A DNA stretch of 64,000 bases from Pantoea sp. AS-PWVM4 (GCF_000468095.1 NZ_ASZC01000002.1:1-64000); one strand, 5' to 3'. Shown: positions 39,830-50,367, numbered from the stretch's first letter. The notes: a model not told the origin generated them from the sequence alone. Numbers and translations are program-made.

Positions 39830-40456
39830 TTAATCATGCTTTACTAGCGGAGCCAGTTCTTTCGCCATCACCCCTGCGATAAAGGGCTGTGCATCCGGAT
39901 TCGGGTGAATACCATCCTGCTGCATCCACTCCGGTTTCAGGTACACCTGCTCCATAAAGAAGGGCACCAGAGGAATGTTGTACTGCTGTGCCAGCTGCGG
40001 ATAAATCGCGCTAAACGCCTGCGTATAACGACGCCCATAATTTGCCGGTATGCGAATTTGCATCAGCAGCGGCTGCGCTTTTGCCGCCTTCACATCGTCG
40101 ATAATTTTGCTCAGATCCTGGGCGATATTTTGCGGTGGGAAGCCACGCAAGCCATCGTTACCGCCCAATTCGATTAACACCCAGCGCGGTTGATGCTGTT
40201 TTAATAGCGCCGGTAAACGCGCCAGCCCCTGACCGGCGGTATCGCCACTGATGCTGGCGTTGATAATTCTGGGCTGCTGCTGCCACTCTTTGTCGAGCAA
40301 ACTCGGCCATGCGACGTTCGCGGACATGCGATAACCGGCACTCAGGCTGTCGCCCAGCACCAGCAGCGTATCGGCCGCAGCAAGACGTGACACCAGCAGA
40401 AGTAATAACAACAGGAAGGAATAATGCCAGCGGAAAACATTGTTGAAGTTCATCAT
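39830..40456 (-). CDS. tesA: TesA, multifunctional acyl-CoA thioesterase I / lysophospholipase L1
   Basis: A 208-residue periplasmic SGNH hydrolase (E. coli 208). The signal peptide [20 protein letters not shown] ends at AAA. The catalytic Ser is in GDSLSAGY, the oxyanion residues in SISGDTAGQG and GGNDGLRG, and the Asp/His pair in DGIHPN. The ATG ATG start at 40456 is inside the 5' end of the divergent ybbA, a 33-bp head-to-head overlap. Confidence 0.96.
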   Translation of the reverse strand: MMNFNNVFRWHYSFLLLLLLLVSRLAAADTLLVLGDSLSAGYRMSANVAWPSLLDKEWQQQPRIINASISGDTAGQGLARLPALLKQHQPRWVLIELGGNDGLRGFPPQNIAQDLSKIIDDVKAAKAQPLLMQIRIPANYGRRYTQAFSAIYPQLAQQYNIPLVPFFMEQVYLKPEWMQQDGIHPNPDAQPFIAGVMAKELAPLVKHD

Positions 40457-41110
40457 CTTACTAAGTCCGTCGGTCAGGGAGAGCATCAGCTGACCATCCT
40501 TACCGGAGTTGAGCTGGTTGTCAAACCCGCCCAGACCATTGCGCTGATTGGCGAGTCCGGTTCGGGTAAATCTACTCTGCTGGGTATCCTTGCCGGGCTG
40601 GACGATGGCAGCAGCGGTGAAGTGCATCTGCTGGGCGAGCCGTTACATAGCATGGACGAGGAGCAGCGTGCGGCGTTGCGCGCGCGGGAAGTCGGTTTTG
40701 TCTTTCAATCTTTTATGCTGGTGCCGACGTTGAATGCGCTGGAAAACGTCCAGCTCCCCGCGCTATTGCGTGGCGTCAGCGACCGCGAAAGCCGCGATCA
40801 GGCGGTCGAGTTGCTGACGCAGCTCGGTTTGAAAGCGCGGTTGCATCATCTTCCCGCCCAGCTTTCCGGTGGCGAGCAGCAGCGGGTGGCGCTCGCCCGC
40901 GCCTTTAATGGTCGTCCTGGCTTGTTGTTTGCTGATGAACCGACTGGCAACCTCGATCGTCAGACCGGCGATCGCATCGCCGATCTGCTGTTCTCCCTCA
41001 ACCGTGATTTTGCCACCACCCTGATCCTGGTTACCCATGATGAGCAGCTGGCGGCGCGTTGCGATCGTCGTCTGCGGTTGCGTGATGGCAAATTGTGGGA
41101 GGAGTCATGA
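40424..41110 (+). CDS. ybbA: YbbA, ABC transporter ATP-binding protein
   Basis: A 228-residue LolD/MacB-type ATPase. Walker [11 protein letters not shown]-loop [20 protein letters not shown], signature [14 protein letters not shown] and Walker [13 protein letters not shown] are intact. It partners the FtsX-like permease YbbP, whose ATG overlaps its TGA (ATGA). GGAAGGA lies before the ATG. The start overlaps tesA head-to-head. Confidence 0.96.
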   Translation: MPAENIVEVHHLTKSVGQGEHQLTILTGVELVVKPAQTIALIGESGSGKSTLLGILAGLDDGSSGEVHLLGEPLHSMDEEQRAALRAREVGFVFQSFMLVPTLNALENVQLPALLRGVSDRESRDQAVELLTQLGLKARLHHLPAQLSGGEQQRVALARAFNGRPGLLFADEPTGNLDRQTGDRIADLLFSLNRDFATTLILVTHDEQLAARCDRRLRLRDGKLWEES

Positions 41111-43524
41111 TCTGGCGTTGGTTCTGGCGTGAGTGGCGTTCGCCCTCCTTGTTGATCGTTTGGCTGGCGTTGACGCTGGCGGTGGCCTGCGTGCTGGCAC
41201 TGGGGTCGATCAGCGATCGCATGGAAAAAGGGTTAAGCCAGCAAAGTCGTGATTTTATGGCCGGGGATCGTACTTTGCGCAGCAGCGCGCCGGTGCCGGA
41301 AGCCTGGCTGGCGCAGGCACGGCACGAGGGACTTTCAGTCAGCCCTCAACTGAGTTTTATGACCATGACCTTTGCGCAGGAAACGCCACAGCTGGCGGAT
41401 GTGAAGGCAGTGGATGATGCGTATCCGATGTTTGGCACCCTGCAAACCGATCCGCCCGGCTTGCGTCCTCGTGCAGGGACGGTGCTGGCAGCCCCCCGAT
41501 TGTTGGCGCTGTTGAACCTGAAAACCGGCGATCAGATTGACGTGGGCGATACCACGCTGCGTATCGCCGGTGAAGTGATTCAGGAACCTGACGCGGGTTT
41601 TAACCCCTTCCAGACCGCACCACGTTTGCTGATGAACCTGGCGGATGTGGAGAAAACCGGCGCGATTCAGCCCGGCAGCCGCCTGAGCTGGCGCTACAAG
41701 TTCTCAGGCGATCCTGCTCCGCTGGCGCGCTATGACAGCTGGATCCAGCCACAGCTCAAGGCGGATCAACGCTGGATTAGCGTGGAAAACTCAGAAGATG
41801 CACTGGGGCGATCGATGCAGCGCGCGCAGCAATTTTTGTTGCTCTCCGCCTTGCTGACTTTGCTGCTGGCGATTGCGGCGGTGGCGGTGGCTATGAGCCA
41901 CTATTGCCGCAGCCGCTATGATCTGGTGGCGGTGCTGAAGACCCTCGGTGCGACGCGTAAGGTGCTGCAACGTTTGATCATCGGTCAGTGGCTGGCGGTA
42001 TTGCTGCTGGCGGCGGTGGCGGGTAGCGTGCTGGGACAGGGCATTGAAATCATCCTGCTGGCGATGTTGAAACCGGTGCTGCCTGCGGCACTTCCGGCGG
42101 CCAGTTTCTGGCCGTGGTTGTGGTCGTTGGGGGCGATGTTCGTGATCTCGCTGCTGGTGGGGATGCGTCCTTACCGGTTATTGCTGGCAACCCAGCCATT
42201 ACGCGTGCTGCGTCGGGATGCGGTGGCGAATGTCTGGCCGTTGCGCGTCTATCTGCCAGTGATGACGTTGGTGGTGATTGGCCTGCTGGCGTTGTTGATG
42301 GGCGGCAGCAAGATGTTGTGGGCGTTGCTGGCGGGTGTGGTGTTGCTGGCGTTGTTGCTGGCGTTACTGGGCTGGGGCACTTTGCTGCTGTTGCGACGTC
42401 TGGTGGTGCGTAACCTGGCGCTGCGACTGGCCATCAACCGGCTGTTGCGACAACCGGCAATGACCCTCAGCCAACTGGCGGCGTTTTCACTCTCTTTTAT
42501 GTTGCTGGCGTTACTGCTGGTGATGCGCGGCGATCTGCTTGATCGTTGGCAGCAACAGTTGCCACCGGATAGTCCCAACTATTTTCTGCTGAATATGACG
42601 CATGAACAGGTGCCACAGGTACGTGATTTCTTGCAATCGCATCAGATCAAAGCGGAGACTTTCTACCCGATTATCCGCGCCCGACTGACGCAGCTCAACG
42701 GTAAGGATGCCGATCCGAATATGGATAACGCCTTGAATCGTGAGCTGAATCTGACATGGCAGGCGGAGCGTCCGGACCACAATCCGCTGGTAGCGGGGAG
42801 TTGGCCGCCGCGTGTCGGGGAAGTGTCGGTGGAGACTGAGCTGGCGGATCGTCTGGGGGTGAAGCTGGGTGACACCTTAACTTTCAGCGGCGATACCCAG
42901 CAGTTCAGCGCCAAAATTACCAGCCTGCGTAAAGTGGATTGGGAGAGTTTGCGGCCCAACTTCTTCTTTATCTTTCCGCCGGGGGCGCTGGATGACCAGC
43001 CGCAAACCTGGCTCACCAGTTTCCGTATGGCGAATAACCCTGCCTTGCTGGCGCAGCTCAACCGGGCATTCCCCACTCTGAGTTTGCTGGATATCGGCAG
43101 CATGATGCGCCAAATCGGCCAGGTGCTGGCGCAGGTGAGTCAGGCGCTGGAGATTATGGTGGTGTTGGTGACGATCTGTGGCGTGCTGCTGCTGCTGGCG
43201 CAGATTCAGGTCGGGATGCGTCAACGACGTCAGGAGCTGGTGGTTTATCGCACACTGGGTGCCAGCAAACGACTGTTGCGCGGCACCCTGTGGTGTGAGT
43301 TTGCCTTGCTCGGTGTGGTATCCGGGGTTGCGGCAGCACTGGGCGCTGAGGCGGCGTTATGGGGTTTGCAGCGCAAAATCTTCGATTTTCCCTGGGAACC
43401 GGACTGGAGCCTGTGGCTGGCGCTGCCGATCACCGGGGCGATTTTGCTGTCGTTGTGCGGCGGCTGGCTGGGGGTGCGTTTGCTGAAAGGGAAGGCGTTG
43501 TTCAGGCGGTTTGAGGCGGCGTGA
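41107..43524 (+). CDS. ybbP: YbbP, FtsX/MacB-type ABC permease
   Basis: An 805-residue inner-membrane protein (E. coli 804). One N-terminal membrane helix, a periplasmic domain, then two three-to-four-helix FtsX modules (LLSALLTLLLAIAAVAVAMS around residue 250 and VVLVTICGVLLLLAQIQVGM near residue 690) follow. It is thought to extract or move envelope substrates with YbbA; the substrate is unknown. GGGAGGAG precedes the ATG. Confidence 0.95.
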   Translation: MIWRWFWREWRSPSLLIVWLALTLAVACVLALGSISDRMEKGLSQQSRDFMAGDRTLRSSAPVPEAWLAQARHEGLSVSPQLSFMTMTFAQETPQLADVKAVDDAYPMFGTLQTDPPGLRPRAGTVLAAPRLLALLNLKTGDQIDVGDTTLRIAGEVIQEPDAGFNPFQTAPRLLMNLADVEKTGAIQPGSRLSWRYKFSGDPAPLARYDSWIQPQLKADQRWISVENSEDALGRSMQRAQQFLLLSALLTLLLAIAAVAVAMSHYCRSRYDLVAVLKTLGATRKVLQRLIIGQWLAVLLLAAVAGSVLGQGIEIILLAMLKPVLPAALPAASFWPWLWSLGAMFVISLLVGMRPYRLLLATQPLRVLRRDAVANVWPLRVYLPVMTLVVIGLLALLMGGSKMLWALLAGVVLLALLLALLGWGTLLLLRRLVVRNLALRLAINRLLRQPAMTLSQLAAFSLSFMLLALLLVMRGDLLDRWQQQLPPDSPNYFLLNMTHEQVPQVRDFLQSHQIKAETFYPIIRARLTQLNGKDADPNMDNALNRELNLTWQAERPDHNPLVAGSWPPRVGEVSVETELADRLGVKLGDTLTFSGDTQQFSAKITSLRKVDWESLRPNFFFIFPPGALDDQPQTWLTSFRMANNPALLAQLNRAFPTLSLLDIGSMMRQIGQVLAQVSQALEIMVVLVTICGVLLLLAQIQVGMRQRRQELVVYRTLGASKRLLRGTLWCEFALLGVVSGVAAALGAEAALWGLQRKIFDFPWEPDWSLWLALPITGAILLSLCGGWLGVRLLKGKALFRRFEAA

Positions 43525-43549
43525 TCGCCTGGTCGACATGCCTCCTGGC

Positions 43550-43620
43550 GTAGCGGCGCGATTTATCGCGCAATTCAGGGCGCGCTGCGGGAAAAACCGC
43601 GCGATAAATTGCGCCGCCAC
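43550..43620. repeat. Paired REP-like element between ybbP and purK
   Basis: GTAGCGGCGCGATTTATCGC at 43550 and its inverted, slightly diverged copy ending CGCCGCCAC at 43620 flank a 27-bp spacer. It sits between convergent genes. Confidence 0.9.
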
Positions 43621-43656
43621 GGAAGGGTAAGGTCGCCATTGCTGGCGACCTTTTAA

Positions 43657-44721
43657 TTACAGCTTCTCTACGGCCCAGGCGATACCGCTGGCATACTCCG
43701 CCGGCAGCAGCGGCACCAGCGCATTTAATGCCGCAGCCAGACGACCCTGGTCGCTGTCGGTCAGATTGAGGTGGCCGACTTTACGTCCCGGACGCACTTC
43801 TTTCTCGTACCAATGCAGATGTACCAACGGCTGATGCAGCCACGCCAGATTCACATCCGTACCAATCAGGTTGACCATTACCGAAGGTGCATACACCACC
43901 GGCTGCGGCAGCGGTAAACCCAGCACTGCGCGCAGATGCAGCTCGAACTGGCTGATGGAAGCACCATTCTGCGTCCAGTGTCCGCTGTTGTGGACACGCG
44001 GTGCCAGTTCGTTGATCAGCAAGCCCTGCGGCGTAACGAAGCACTCCATCGCCATCACACCGACGTAATTCAGCTCATGCATGATCGCGCTGAGCATCGC
44101 TTCGGCCTGTTGCTGCTGCGCCGCATCGGCTTGTGGGAACGCGACGCTGGTGCGCAGGATCCCTTCCTGATGCAGGTTATGGGTCAGCGGATAGAAAACG
44201 GTGCTGCCATCCTGACCACGCGCGCCAACCAGCGACACTTCACCGCTGAAGTTGATGCCCTGTTCAACGATGCATTCACCGTAGCATTCATCCGGCAGGG
44301 TGTCGGTTTCATTGGCGCGCAGACGCCACTGACCGCGTCCGTCGTAGCCGCCGGTGCGGCGTTTGACGATAGCCAGTTCACCAAGCGAGCTGAACACCTG
44401 CGGCCATTCGCTTTTATCCGCCAGCAGTTGCCACGGCGCGGTGGCGAGGTTCAGTTGATCGAGCAACTGTTTTTGCGTCAGGCGATCGGCCAGGCGCGGG
44501 AAAATATCGCGGTTCACAAAGGCCGGATGGCTTGCCAGCTCACGCGTCAGCGCGGTTTCAGGCCAGCGTTCAATTTCCGCCGTGATCACGCTTTGTGCGA
44601 TCGGCAGCGCAGAAGGTTCTGCATCCAGCCCGACCGGATAAACGGCAATGCCCAGCGGTTCACCCGCCTGGCGCAGCATACGGCCTAACTGACCATTTCC
44701 CAGTACGCAAACCGGCTTCAT
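43657..44721 (-). CDS. purK: PurK, N5-carboxyaminoimidazole ribonucleotide synthase
   Basis: A 354-residue ATP-grasp enzyme (E. coli 355) converting AIR, bicarbonate and ATP to N5-CAIR in purine synthesis. The N-terminus [20 protein letters not shown] and ATP-grasp segments [16 protein letters not shown] and [15 protein letters not shown] are diagnostic. Its start overlaps the purE stop by four bases (ATGA). Confidence 0.98.
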   Translation of the reverse strand: MKPVCVLGNGQLGRMLRQAGEPLGIAVYPVGLDAEPSALPIAQSVITAEIERWPETALTRELASHPAFVNRDIFPRLADRLTQKQLLDQLNLATAPWQLLADKSEWPQVFSSLGELAIVKRRTGGYDGRGQWRLRANETDTLPDECYGECIVEQGINFSGEVSLVGARGQDGSTVFYPLTHNLHQEGILRTSVAFPQADAAQQQQAEAMLSAIMHELNYVGVMAMECFVTPQGLLINELAPRVHNSGHWTQNGASISQFELHLRAVLGLPLPQPVVYAPSVMVNLIGTDVNLAWLHQPLVHLHWYEKEVRPGRKVGHLNLTDSDQGRLAAALNALVPLLPAEYASGIAWAVEKL

Positions 44722-45227
44722 GCATCCCCCCGCGGATCCGGGTTGTTCAGCACTTCGTCGGTCTGGGTCTGACGCCAGTTGGCGAGGCGAGTTGCCAACG
44801 CGCTGTCGTGAATTGCCAGAATCTGCGCGGCCAGCAGGGCAGCATTGGCGGCACCGGCTTTACCGATTGCCAGTGTACCTACCGGAATACCACGCGGCAT
44901 CTGCACAATCGAGTAGAGGCTGTCGACACCGCTTAAGGCGGCGCTTTGTACCGGGACACCCAGCACCGGCACCAGGGTTTTGGCGGCCAGCATGCCCGGC
45001 AGATGGGCTGCACCGCCAGCACCGGCGATAATCACCTGGAAACCATTTTGCGCGGCGTTTTCGGCGAAGCTGAACAGTTTGTCCGGCGTACGGTGAGCAG
45101 AAACCACTTCCACATGGAAGGGGACATCCAGGCTGTTAAGAATTTCCTCGGCGAACTGCATGGTAGCCCAGTCACTTTTGGAACCCATGACGATGGCGAT
45201 ACGAGCCGGGGCGGCGTTGGATGACAT
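44718..45227 (-). CDS. purE: PurE, N5-carboxyaminoimidazole ribonucleotide mutase
   Basis: A 169-residue enzyme (E. coli 169) converting N5-CAIR to CAIR. Motifs [24 protein letters not shown] and [16 protein letters not shown] are intact, the His in SAHR being the catalytic base. It is first gene of purEK, preceded by a PurR box. Confidence 0.98.
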   Translation of the reverse strand: MSSNAAPARIAIVMGSKSDWATMQFAEEILNSLDVPFHVEVVSAHRTPDKLFSFAENAAQNGFQVIIAGAGGAAHLPGMLAAKTLVPVLGVPVQSAALSGVDSLYSIVQMPRGIPVGTLAIGKAGAANAALLAAQILAIHDSALATRLANWRQTQTDEVLNNPDPRGDA

Positions 45228-45312
45228 GCGGTCAACTCCTGTGAATATACAAACGAACCTGGCCGGGCGGGCAGGTGAAGAAGGGCACAGAGAATAGCAT
45301 GAGATGGCAGCA

Positions 45313-45328
45313 AGGAAAACGGTTGCGT
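45313..45328 (-). promoter_or_regulatory. PurR operator upstream of purEK
   Basis: On the minus strand ACGCAACCGTTTTCCT matches the PurR consensus ACGCAAACGTTTTCGT at 14 of 16 positions, 86 bp before the purE start. Repression by PurR with hypoxanthine or guanine is inferred. Confidence 0.85.
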
Positions 45329-45358
45329 GGCCGGAAAACGGGCAAGATTGCCCGTTAA

Positions 45359-46075
45359 TCAGAACGGAAATTCGCTAAGCCTGACGCCATCGGCGTCGAC
45401 CTGAATCATCGATCCCTGCTGATGCCAGGCACCCAACACTACGCGCTGGGCATTTTCACCCTGTAAAACAAAATCATGGATCGCCGGGCGATGGGTGTGG
45501 CCGTGGATCAGTAGCCGCACCTGTTGGCGGGTCATGGCATCCATCACCGCCTGCTGGTTCACATCCATAATGCTCAGGGATTTGTGTTGATTGGCTTGTT
45601 TGCTGTTGGCGCGCATTTTGGCAGCGATACGCATCCTCAAGCTGAGCGGTAAGGCCAGAAACAGCTTTTGCAGCCAGCGCTGGTGCACTTTAGCGCGAAA
45701 GCGTTGATAGCCTTCATCGTCGGTGCACAGGGTGTCGCCATGCATAATCAGCAGACGTTTACCGTACAGGGTTAACACCTGTTCCTCTGGCAACAATGTC
45801 ATGCCGCTGGCACGCGCAAAACGCTGACCGAGCAGAAAATCGCGATTACCGTGGATAAAGAATGTCGGCACCGGCAGGGCCTTGAGCGCATCGGCGATTT
45901 GCTGATGCAAAGGGTTGGGATCGTCATCGCCAATCCAGGCTTCGAACAGATCACCAAGGATGTAAAGCGCATCGCATTGATGCGCTTCCCGCTGCAAAAA
46001 ATGCAGAAAACCGGCAGTGATTGCCGGTTCTTCTTCACACAGATGAAGATCTGCGATAAACAGCGTGCGCGACAT
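45359..46075 (-). CDS. lpxH: LpxH, UDP-2,3-diacylglucosamine hydrolase
   Basis: A 238-residue metallophosphoesterase-fold enzyme (E. coli 240) cleaving UDP-2,3-diacylglucosamine to lipid X and UMP in lipid A synthesis. Metal ligands lie in [34 protein letters not shown] and HGHTHRP. The ATG overlaps the ppiB stop by one base (TAATG). Confidence 0.97.
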   Translation of the reverse strand: MSRTLFIADLHLCEEEPAITAGFLHFLQREAHQCDALYILGDLFEAWIGDDDPNPLHQQIADALKALPVPTFFIHGNRDFLLGQRFARASGMTLLPEEQVLTLYGKRLLIMHGDTLCTDDEGYQRFRAKVHQRWLQKLFLALPLSLRMRIAAKMRANSKQANQHKSLSIMDVNQQAVMDAMTRQQVRLLIHGHTHRPAIHDFVLQGENAQRVVLGAWHQQGSMIQVDADGVRLSEFPF

Positions 46076-46572
46076 TACTCGCTAACGGTCACTTTCTGGA
46101 TGACTACGTCATCTTTCGGCACGTCCTGGTGCATGCCGCTGCGGCCGGTGGCTACCGCTTTGATTTTGTCGACCACGTCCATGCCTTCAACCACTTCTGC
46201 GAACACGCAGTAACCCCAGCCTTGCAGGCTTTCGTCGCGGAAGTTCAGGAAGTCGTTGTCTGCCACGTTAATGAAGAACTGAGCCGTCGCCGAGTGCGGA
46301 GCCTGAGTACGCGCCATCGCCAGGGTGCCACGGGTGTTTTTCAGGCCGTTGTTGGCTTCGTTGCGGATATCTTCTTTAGTTGCTTTCTGCTTCATGCCCG
46401 GCTCAAAGCCGCCGCCCTGAATCATAAAGCCGTTGATCACACGGTGGAAAATGGTGTTGTCGTAGAAACCTTCACGACAGTAATCCAGGAAGTTCTTTAC
46501 GGTTGCCGGCGCTTTGTCATCGAAGGTTTTAATCACGATATCGCCGTGGTTCGTCTGGAAGGTGACCATCAT
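46075..46572 (-). CDS. ppiB: PpiB, cytosolic cyclophilin-type peptidyl-prolyl isomerase
   Basis: A 164- or 165-residue cyclophilin without a signal peptide. The core [19 protein letters not shown] and [18 protein letters not shown] carries the catalytic Arg and substrate-binding residues. ATG ATG occurs at 46572/46569; AGGA lies five bases before the first. It is cotranscribed with lpxH. Confidence 0.97.
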   Translation of the reverse strand: MMVTFQTNHGDIVIKTFDDKAPATVKNFLDYCREGFYDNTIFHRVINGFMIQGGGFEPGMKQKATKEDIRNEANNGLKNTRGTLAMARTQAPHSATAQFFINVADNDFLNFRDESLQGWGYCVFAEVVEGMDVVDKIKAVATGRSGMHQDVPKDDVVIQKVTVSE

Positions 46573-46789
46573 TCTCGTCCTGTAAAGGTTGTCGTCGGTG
46601 TCGATTGCCGCGCCTGCCTCAGAGCAGCGGGCATTTTTGTAGACGCATCTTATATCACAAATTGTGATGACGCGTCAGCAAGGCAGCGACAGTTGCTATG
46701 CTGGCGTCGCGCTGAAGTAAAAAATACGGCACAATACGCAGCTAGCCTGGAAAGGCCTTTCCCGCACACGTTAAATACGGAACCGTTCA

Positions 46790-48175
46790 ATGCTAAAGAT
46801 TTATAACACCCTGACGCGACAGAAAGAGGAATTCAAACCCATTCATGCTGGCGAAATCGGCATGTACGTGTGCGGCATCACGGTGTACGACCTCTGTCAT
46901 ATTGGCCACGGACGTACTTTTGTGGCGTTTGACGTGGTAGCGCGTTACCTGCGCTATGTCGGTTATAAGCTGAAGTATGTGCGTAACATCACCGATATCG
47001 ACGACAAAATCATCAAACGTGCCAACGAGAATGGCGAAAGCATCGAAACCCTGACTAATCGTATGATCGGTGAAATGCATAAAGATTTCGCTGCGCTGGG
47101 CATTCTGCCGCCCGATCTGGAGCCGCGTGCGACGCGTCATATCGACGAGATCATCGAGCTGGTTGGCCGCCTGATCGAACGTGGGCATGCCTACGTAGCC
47201 GACAACGGCGATGTGATGTTTGATGTACTTAGCGATAAAGATTACGGCGTGCTGTCGCGTCAGGATCTGGAACAACTCCAGGCTGGTGCGCGCGTTGAAG
47301 TAGCCGAAGTGAAGCGCAACCCGATGGATTTCGTGCTGTGGAAGATGTCCAAAGCCGACGAACCCGCGTGGAACTCACCGTGGGGCAACGGGCGTCCGGG
47401 TTGGCATATCGAATGTTCGGCGATGAACTGCAAACAACTCGGCACCCATTTTGATATCCACGGTGGCGGTTCGGACCTGATGTTCCCGCATCACGAAAAC
47501 GAGGTGGCGCAATCCACCTGTGCGCACGATGGCCCGTATGTTAACTACTGGATGCACTCCGGCATGGTGATGGTTGATCGCGAGAAGATGTCAAAATCCC
47601 TCGGCAACTTCTTTACCGTGCGCGATGTGCTGCAACATTACGACGCCGAAACCGTGCGTTACTTCCTGATGTCCGGCCACTATCGCAGCCAGCTCAACTA
47701 TGGCGAAGATAACCTTAACCAGGCACGCGCGGCGCTGGAGCGTCTCTACACCGCATTGCGTCATACCGATGTCAGCGCAGTGGCTGCCGGTGGCGAAGAG
47801 TTTGAAGCGCGTTTTCGTAGCGCGATGGAAGATGACTTCAACACGCCGGAAGCCTATTCGGTGCTGTTCGATATGGCGCGCGAAGTGAACCGCCTGAAAG
47901 CGGAAGACAAAACCGCGGCGGATGCGCTGGCGGCAAAACTTCGTCAGCTGGCGGATGTGCTGGGTATCCTGCAACAGGACCCGGAGCAGTTCCTGCAAAG
48001 CGGTGCGCAAGCCAACGACGATGAAGTGGCTGAAATCGAAGCGTTGATTAAGATGCGTAACGATGCGCGTAAAGCGAAAGACTGGGCGCAAGCTGATGTG
48101 GCGCGCGATAAATTGAATGCGCTGGGCATCGTGCTGGAAGATGGCCCGCAGGGCACCACCTGGCGTCGTAAGTAA
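46790..48175 (+). CDS. cysS: Cysteinyl-tRNA synthetase
   Basis: A 461-residue class I enzyme (E. coli 461). The HIGH motif is [12 protein letters not shown], the KMSKS loop [16 protein letters not shown], and zinc ligands include the Cys in CGITVYD and HIECSAM. The C-terminal domain ends GTTWRRK. It is divergent from ppiB across a 217-bp gap, and a strong terminator follows. Confidence 0.98.
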   Translation: MLKIYNTLTRQKEEFKPIHAGEIGMYVCGITVYDLCHIGHGRTFVAFDVVARYLRYVGYKLKYVRNITDIDDKIIKRANENGESIETLTNRMIGEMHKDFAALGILPPDLEPRATRHIDEIIELVGRLIERGHAYVADNGDVMFDVLSDKDYGVLSRQDLEQLQAGARVEVAEVKRNPMDFVLWKMSKADEPAWNSPWGNGRPGWHIECSAMNCKQLGTHFDIHGGGSDLMFPHHENEVAQSTCAHDGPYVNYWMHSGMVMVDREKMSKSLGNFFTVRDVLQHYDAETVRYFLMSGHYRSQLNYGEDNLNQARAALERLYTALRHTDVSAVAAGGEEFEARFRSAMEDDFNTPEAYSVLFDMAREVNRLKAEDKTAADALAAKLRQLADVLGILQQDPEQFLQSGAQANDDEVAEIEALIKMRNDARKAKDWAQADVARDKLNALGIVLEDGPQGTTWRRK

Positions 48176-48184
48176 CGAAAAAAA

Positions 48185-48211
48185 GGGCGAGCTTTGATGT
48201 TCGCCCTTTTT
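48185..48211 (+). terminator. Terminator of cysS
   Basis: Stem GGGCGA / TCGCCC with a ten-base loop followed by TTTTT, nine bases after the cysS stop. Confidence 0.88.
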
Positions 48212-48222
48212 ATTTCAGCCTG

Positions 48223-48282
48223 GTAGCGGCGCGATTTATCGCGCTTTTTAGAAGCAACAGGCGCGATAAATCGCGCCGCTAC
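48223..48282. repeat. Paired REP-like element between cysS and ybcJ
   Basis: The best-preserved pair: GTAGCGGCGCGATTTATCGC at 48223 and its exact complement ending CGCCGCTAC at 48282, separated by 16 bp and followed by a T-run on the plus strand. It lies between convergent genes. Confidence 0.92.
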
Positions 48283-48287
48283 GTTTT

Positions 48288-48500
48288 TTAAGCCACCACG
48301 GTAATGCGTTGGCCGGCAAATTCTACCGTCTGACCGGCAAGGATTTTGCAGCGCTTACGGGTTTCGATCGCGCCATCAACGCGCACTTCGCCTTCGTCGA
48401 TCACCGCTTTGGCCTGCGCGCCGCTCTCCACCCAGCCTTCGAGTTTCAGCAAATCGCAAAGATCAACATGTGGGTGTTTACCCAAAGAAAACGTCGCCAT
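48288..48500 (-). CDS. ybcJ: YbcJ, S4-like RNA-binding protein
   Basis: A 70-residue protein (E. coli 70), almost entirely an S4 fold (LCDLLKLEGWVESGAQAKAV, then VDGAIETRKRCKI). It probably binds RNA; its target is unknown. Its ATG overlaps the folD stop by one base. Confidence 0.96.
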   Translation of the reverse strand: MATFSLGKHPHVDLCDLLKLEGWVESGAQAKAVIDEGEVRVDGAIETRKRCKILAGQTVEFAGQRITVVA

Positions 48501-49366
48501 TATGCGTTCTCCTCATCGTGATACTCTTCACACGCTTGCAGGGTGTTCTGAATCAGGGTGGCGACCGTCATCGGGCCAACGCCGCCCGGCACAGGGGTGA
48601 TGTAGGAAGCGCGTTCTGAGGCCGCTTCGAAATCCACATCGCCAACCACTTTGCCGCTTTCCAGACGGTTGATACCGACATCAATCACAATCGCGCCCGG
48701 CTTGATCCAGTCGCCCGGAATAAAGTTCGGTTTACCTACTGCCACGATCAACAGATCGGCATGTTCGATATGGTGGCGCAGATCTTTGGTGAAACGGTGG
48801 GTCACGGTGGTGGTGCAACCGGCCAGCAGCAGCTCCATGCTCATCGGACGGCCAACGATGTTGGATGCGCCAACCACCACAGCATTCAGGCCGTAGGTAT
48901 CGATGTTGTAGCGCTCCAGCAGCGTGACAATGCCGCGCGGGGTGCAGGGACGCAGCTTCGGCGCGCGTTGGCACAGACGGCCCACGTTGTACGGATGGAA
49001 ACCGTCAACGTCTTTGTCCGGCACGATGCGTTCCAGTACCTTGACGTTATCGATGCCTGCCGGAAGCGGCAGCTGCACCAGAATGCCATCGATTTCGTGA
49101 TCGTTGTTCAGCGCATCGATCAAATCCAGCAGCTCGGCTTCGCTGGTGGTTGCTGGCAGATCGTAAGAACGGGAAACGAATCCCACTTCTTCACAGGCGC
49201 GGCGTTTGCTGGCGACATAGATCTGCGAAGCGGGGTTTTCCCCCACCAGAACGACTGCCAGGCCAGGCGCACGTTTTCCAGCCGCCAGACGCTGCTGTAC
49301 TTTTTCCGCAACCTCAAGGCGCACCTGCTGCGCAATCGTTTTACCGTCAATAATTTTTGCTGCCAT
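48500..49366 (-). CDS. folD: FolD, methylenetetrahydrofolate dehydrogenase/cyclohydrolase
   Basis: A 288-residue bifunctional enzyme (E. coli 288) interconverting 5,10-methylene-THF and 10-formyl-THF with NADP+. Active-site segment [14 protein letters not shown] contains the catalytic Lys, and [18 protein letters not shown] the nucleotide site. The start is [14 protein letters not shown] at 49366; the longer frame from 49474 would enter the promoter of the divergent gene. Confidence 0.98.
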   Translation of the reverse strand: MAAKIIDGKTIAQQVRLEVAEKVQQRLAAGKRAPGLAVVLVGENPASQIYVASKRRACEEVGFVSRSYDLPATTSEAELLDLIDALNNDHEIDGILVQLPLPAGIDNVKVLERIVPDKDVDGFHPYNVGRLCQRAPKLRPCTPRGIVTLLERYNIDTYGLNAVVVGASNIVGRPMSMELLLAGCTTTVTHRFTKDLRHHIEHADLLIVAVGKPNFIPGDWIKPGAIVIDVGINRLESGKVVGDVDFEAASERASYITPVPGGVGPMTVATLIQNTLQACEEYHDEENA

Positions 49367-49531
49367 CAGAGAGGAAATCCACTGTGTAATGTTGAATCGG
49401 GGAAAGGCGCCTATTCTGTCAGAAGCGCGTCGCGCTGTCAGGCACAGATTGATCCTGAGGCGCGCTTTTGTCACTTCAGATTGCCCGCGTTAACCCGTAT
49501 GATGCCCGGCAATGAATTTAGTGGAATGTTT

Positions 49532-50032
49532 ATGATCTGGCTAATCCTTGCGACTTTAGTGGTGGTTTTTGTGGTGGGCTTCCGCCTGCTGACGGCCGGT
49601 TCACGCCATGCGGCTCAGTCCCTGAGTAAACGACTGCAACTGCCGCCGGTCCATGTGGAATCGATGCTATCGCTGATGGGGAAAGAGGCGGCGAAGGAGT
49701 TCACTGACTACATCACCGGCGACAATGAAAACCATTTGCAGAACGCGGCGGCAGTGCTGCTGATTTGGCAGGTGTGCATTGTTGATGGCGGGGAAGAGAA
49801 CATGCGGCGCTGGCATCAGATTCTCAGTCGGGCGCATTTTTCACCGGTGATCACCCAGCAACAACTGTTGCTGGCGATGGGCTTTCTGCGCGAACTGGAG
49901 CCGGACCGTGAGGAGATGAACCTGATGCGTGAGCGGTTTAACGGGGCGTTTTTACCGGGCGTGGAGCTGGAAGGCAAGGCGGATGAGGAGAGTAATCTGG
50001 TGTCGCTGAGCGATTATCGTAAGCGTCATTGA
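49532..50032 (+). CDS. DUF1198 (YicN-like) protein
   Basis: A 166-residue protein with a single N-terminal membrane helix (MIWLILATLVVVFVVGFRLL) and a soluble helical domain (HLQNAAAVLLIWQVCIVDGG), the pattern of the DUF1198 family to which E. coli YicN belongs. Function is unknown. The ATG at 49532 has GTGGA at six bases' distance; the ATG at 49526 abuts it. In E. coli yicN lies elsewhere, so this position differs. Confidence 0.88.
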   Translation: MIWLILATLVVVFVVGFRLLTAGSRHAAQSLSKRLQLPPVHVESMLSLMGKEAAKEFTDYITGDNENHLQNAAAVLLIWQVCIVDGGEENMRRWHQILSRAHFSPVITQQQLLLAMGFLRELEPDREEMNLMRERFNGAFLPGVELEGKADEESNLVSLSDYRKRH

Positions 50033-50082
50033 CAGGGATTGGTTAGAACATCAGCACTCTGCACTTGGCAGGTGCAAAAACG

Positions 50083-50110
50083 TTGACGCGACTGCGTGCC
50101 AACGTATAAT
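50083..50110 (+). promoter_or_regulatory. Promoter of the tRNA-Arg gene
   Basis: TTGACG (50083-50088) and a perfect TATAAT (50105-50110) with 16-bp spacing, 17 bp before the tRNA. A GC-rich discriminator (TCGACGC) follows, typical of stable-RNA promoters under stringent control. Confidence 0.88.
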
Positions 50111-50127
50111 TCGACGCAACCGCATAT

Positions 50128-50204
50128 GCGCCCTTAGCTCAGCTGGATAGAGCACCGGCCTTCTAAGCCGTAGGTCACAGGTTCGAATCCTGTAGGGCGT
50201 GCCA
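50128..50204 (+). tRNA. argU: tRNA-Arg (anticodon UCU), argU-like
   Basis: A 77-nt cloverleaf with encoded CCA. The acceptor arms are GCGCCCT and AGGGCGT, the D-loop AGCTCAGCTGGATAGAGCA, the anticodon loop CTTCTAA gives UCU, and the T-loop is GGTTCGAATCC. It lies after folD like E. coli argU, which hosts prophage DLP12. A P4-type integrase follows, so its 3' end is an attachment site here too. Confidence 0.97.
50186..50196 (+). other. Probable attL core in the tRNA 3' end, repeated at 58450
   Basis: The 11 bases AATCCTGTAGG in the T-arm/acceptor side recur at 58450-58460. Integrases of this type recombine in tRNA 3' ends, so this is the likely left crossover. Between core and integrase (50317-50366) three copies of a G-rich motif lie in both directions: CTGGGCATC, TGGGGGCA and ATGCCCCCA. 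They are candidate integrase arm sites. Confidence 0.6.
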
Positions 50205-50367
50205 TCTCCTCTTCTTCCTATATCCTTTTTAGTCTGTGAATTCCCTCTAACTCCTTGCCAATGCTGCATTCCTGGTCTTTTGATTTCTATTCAGTTCCGC
50301 TAAAAACTTTACTTACCTGGGCATCATTGGGGGCACTGGCCTGTTCAATGGAGTGAGATGCCCCCAA

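Noticed and set aside
48761-49531. Long N-terminal extension of the DUF1198 gene opposite folD
   Set aside because: The 423-codon frame only by chance joins an antisense stretch of folD to the real 166-residue protein, which has its own ribosome site at 49532.
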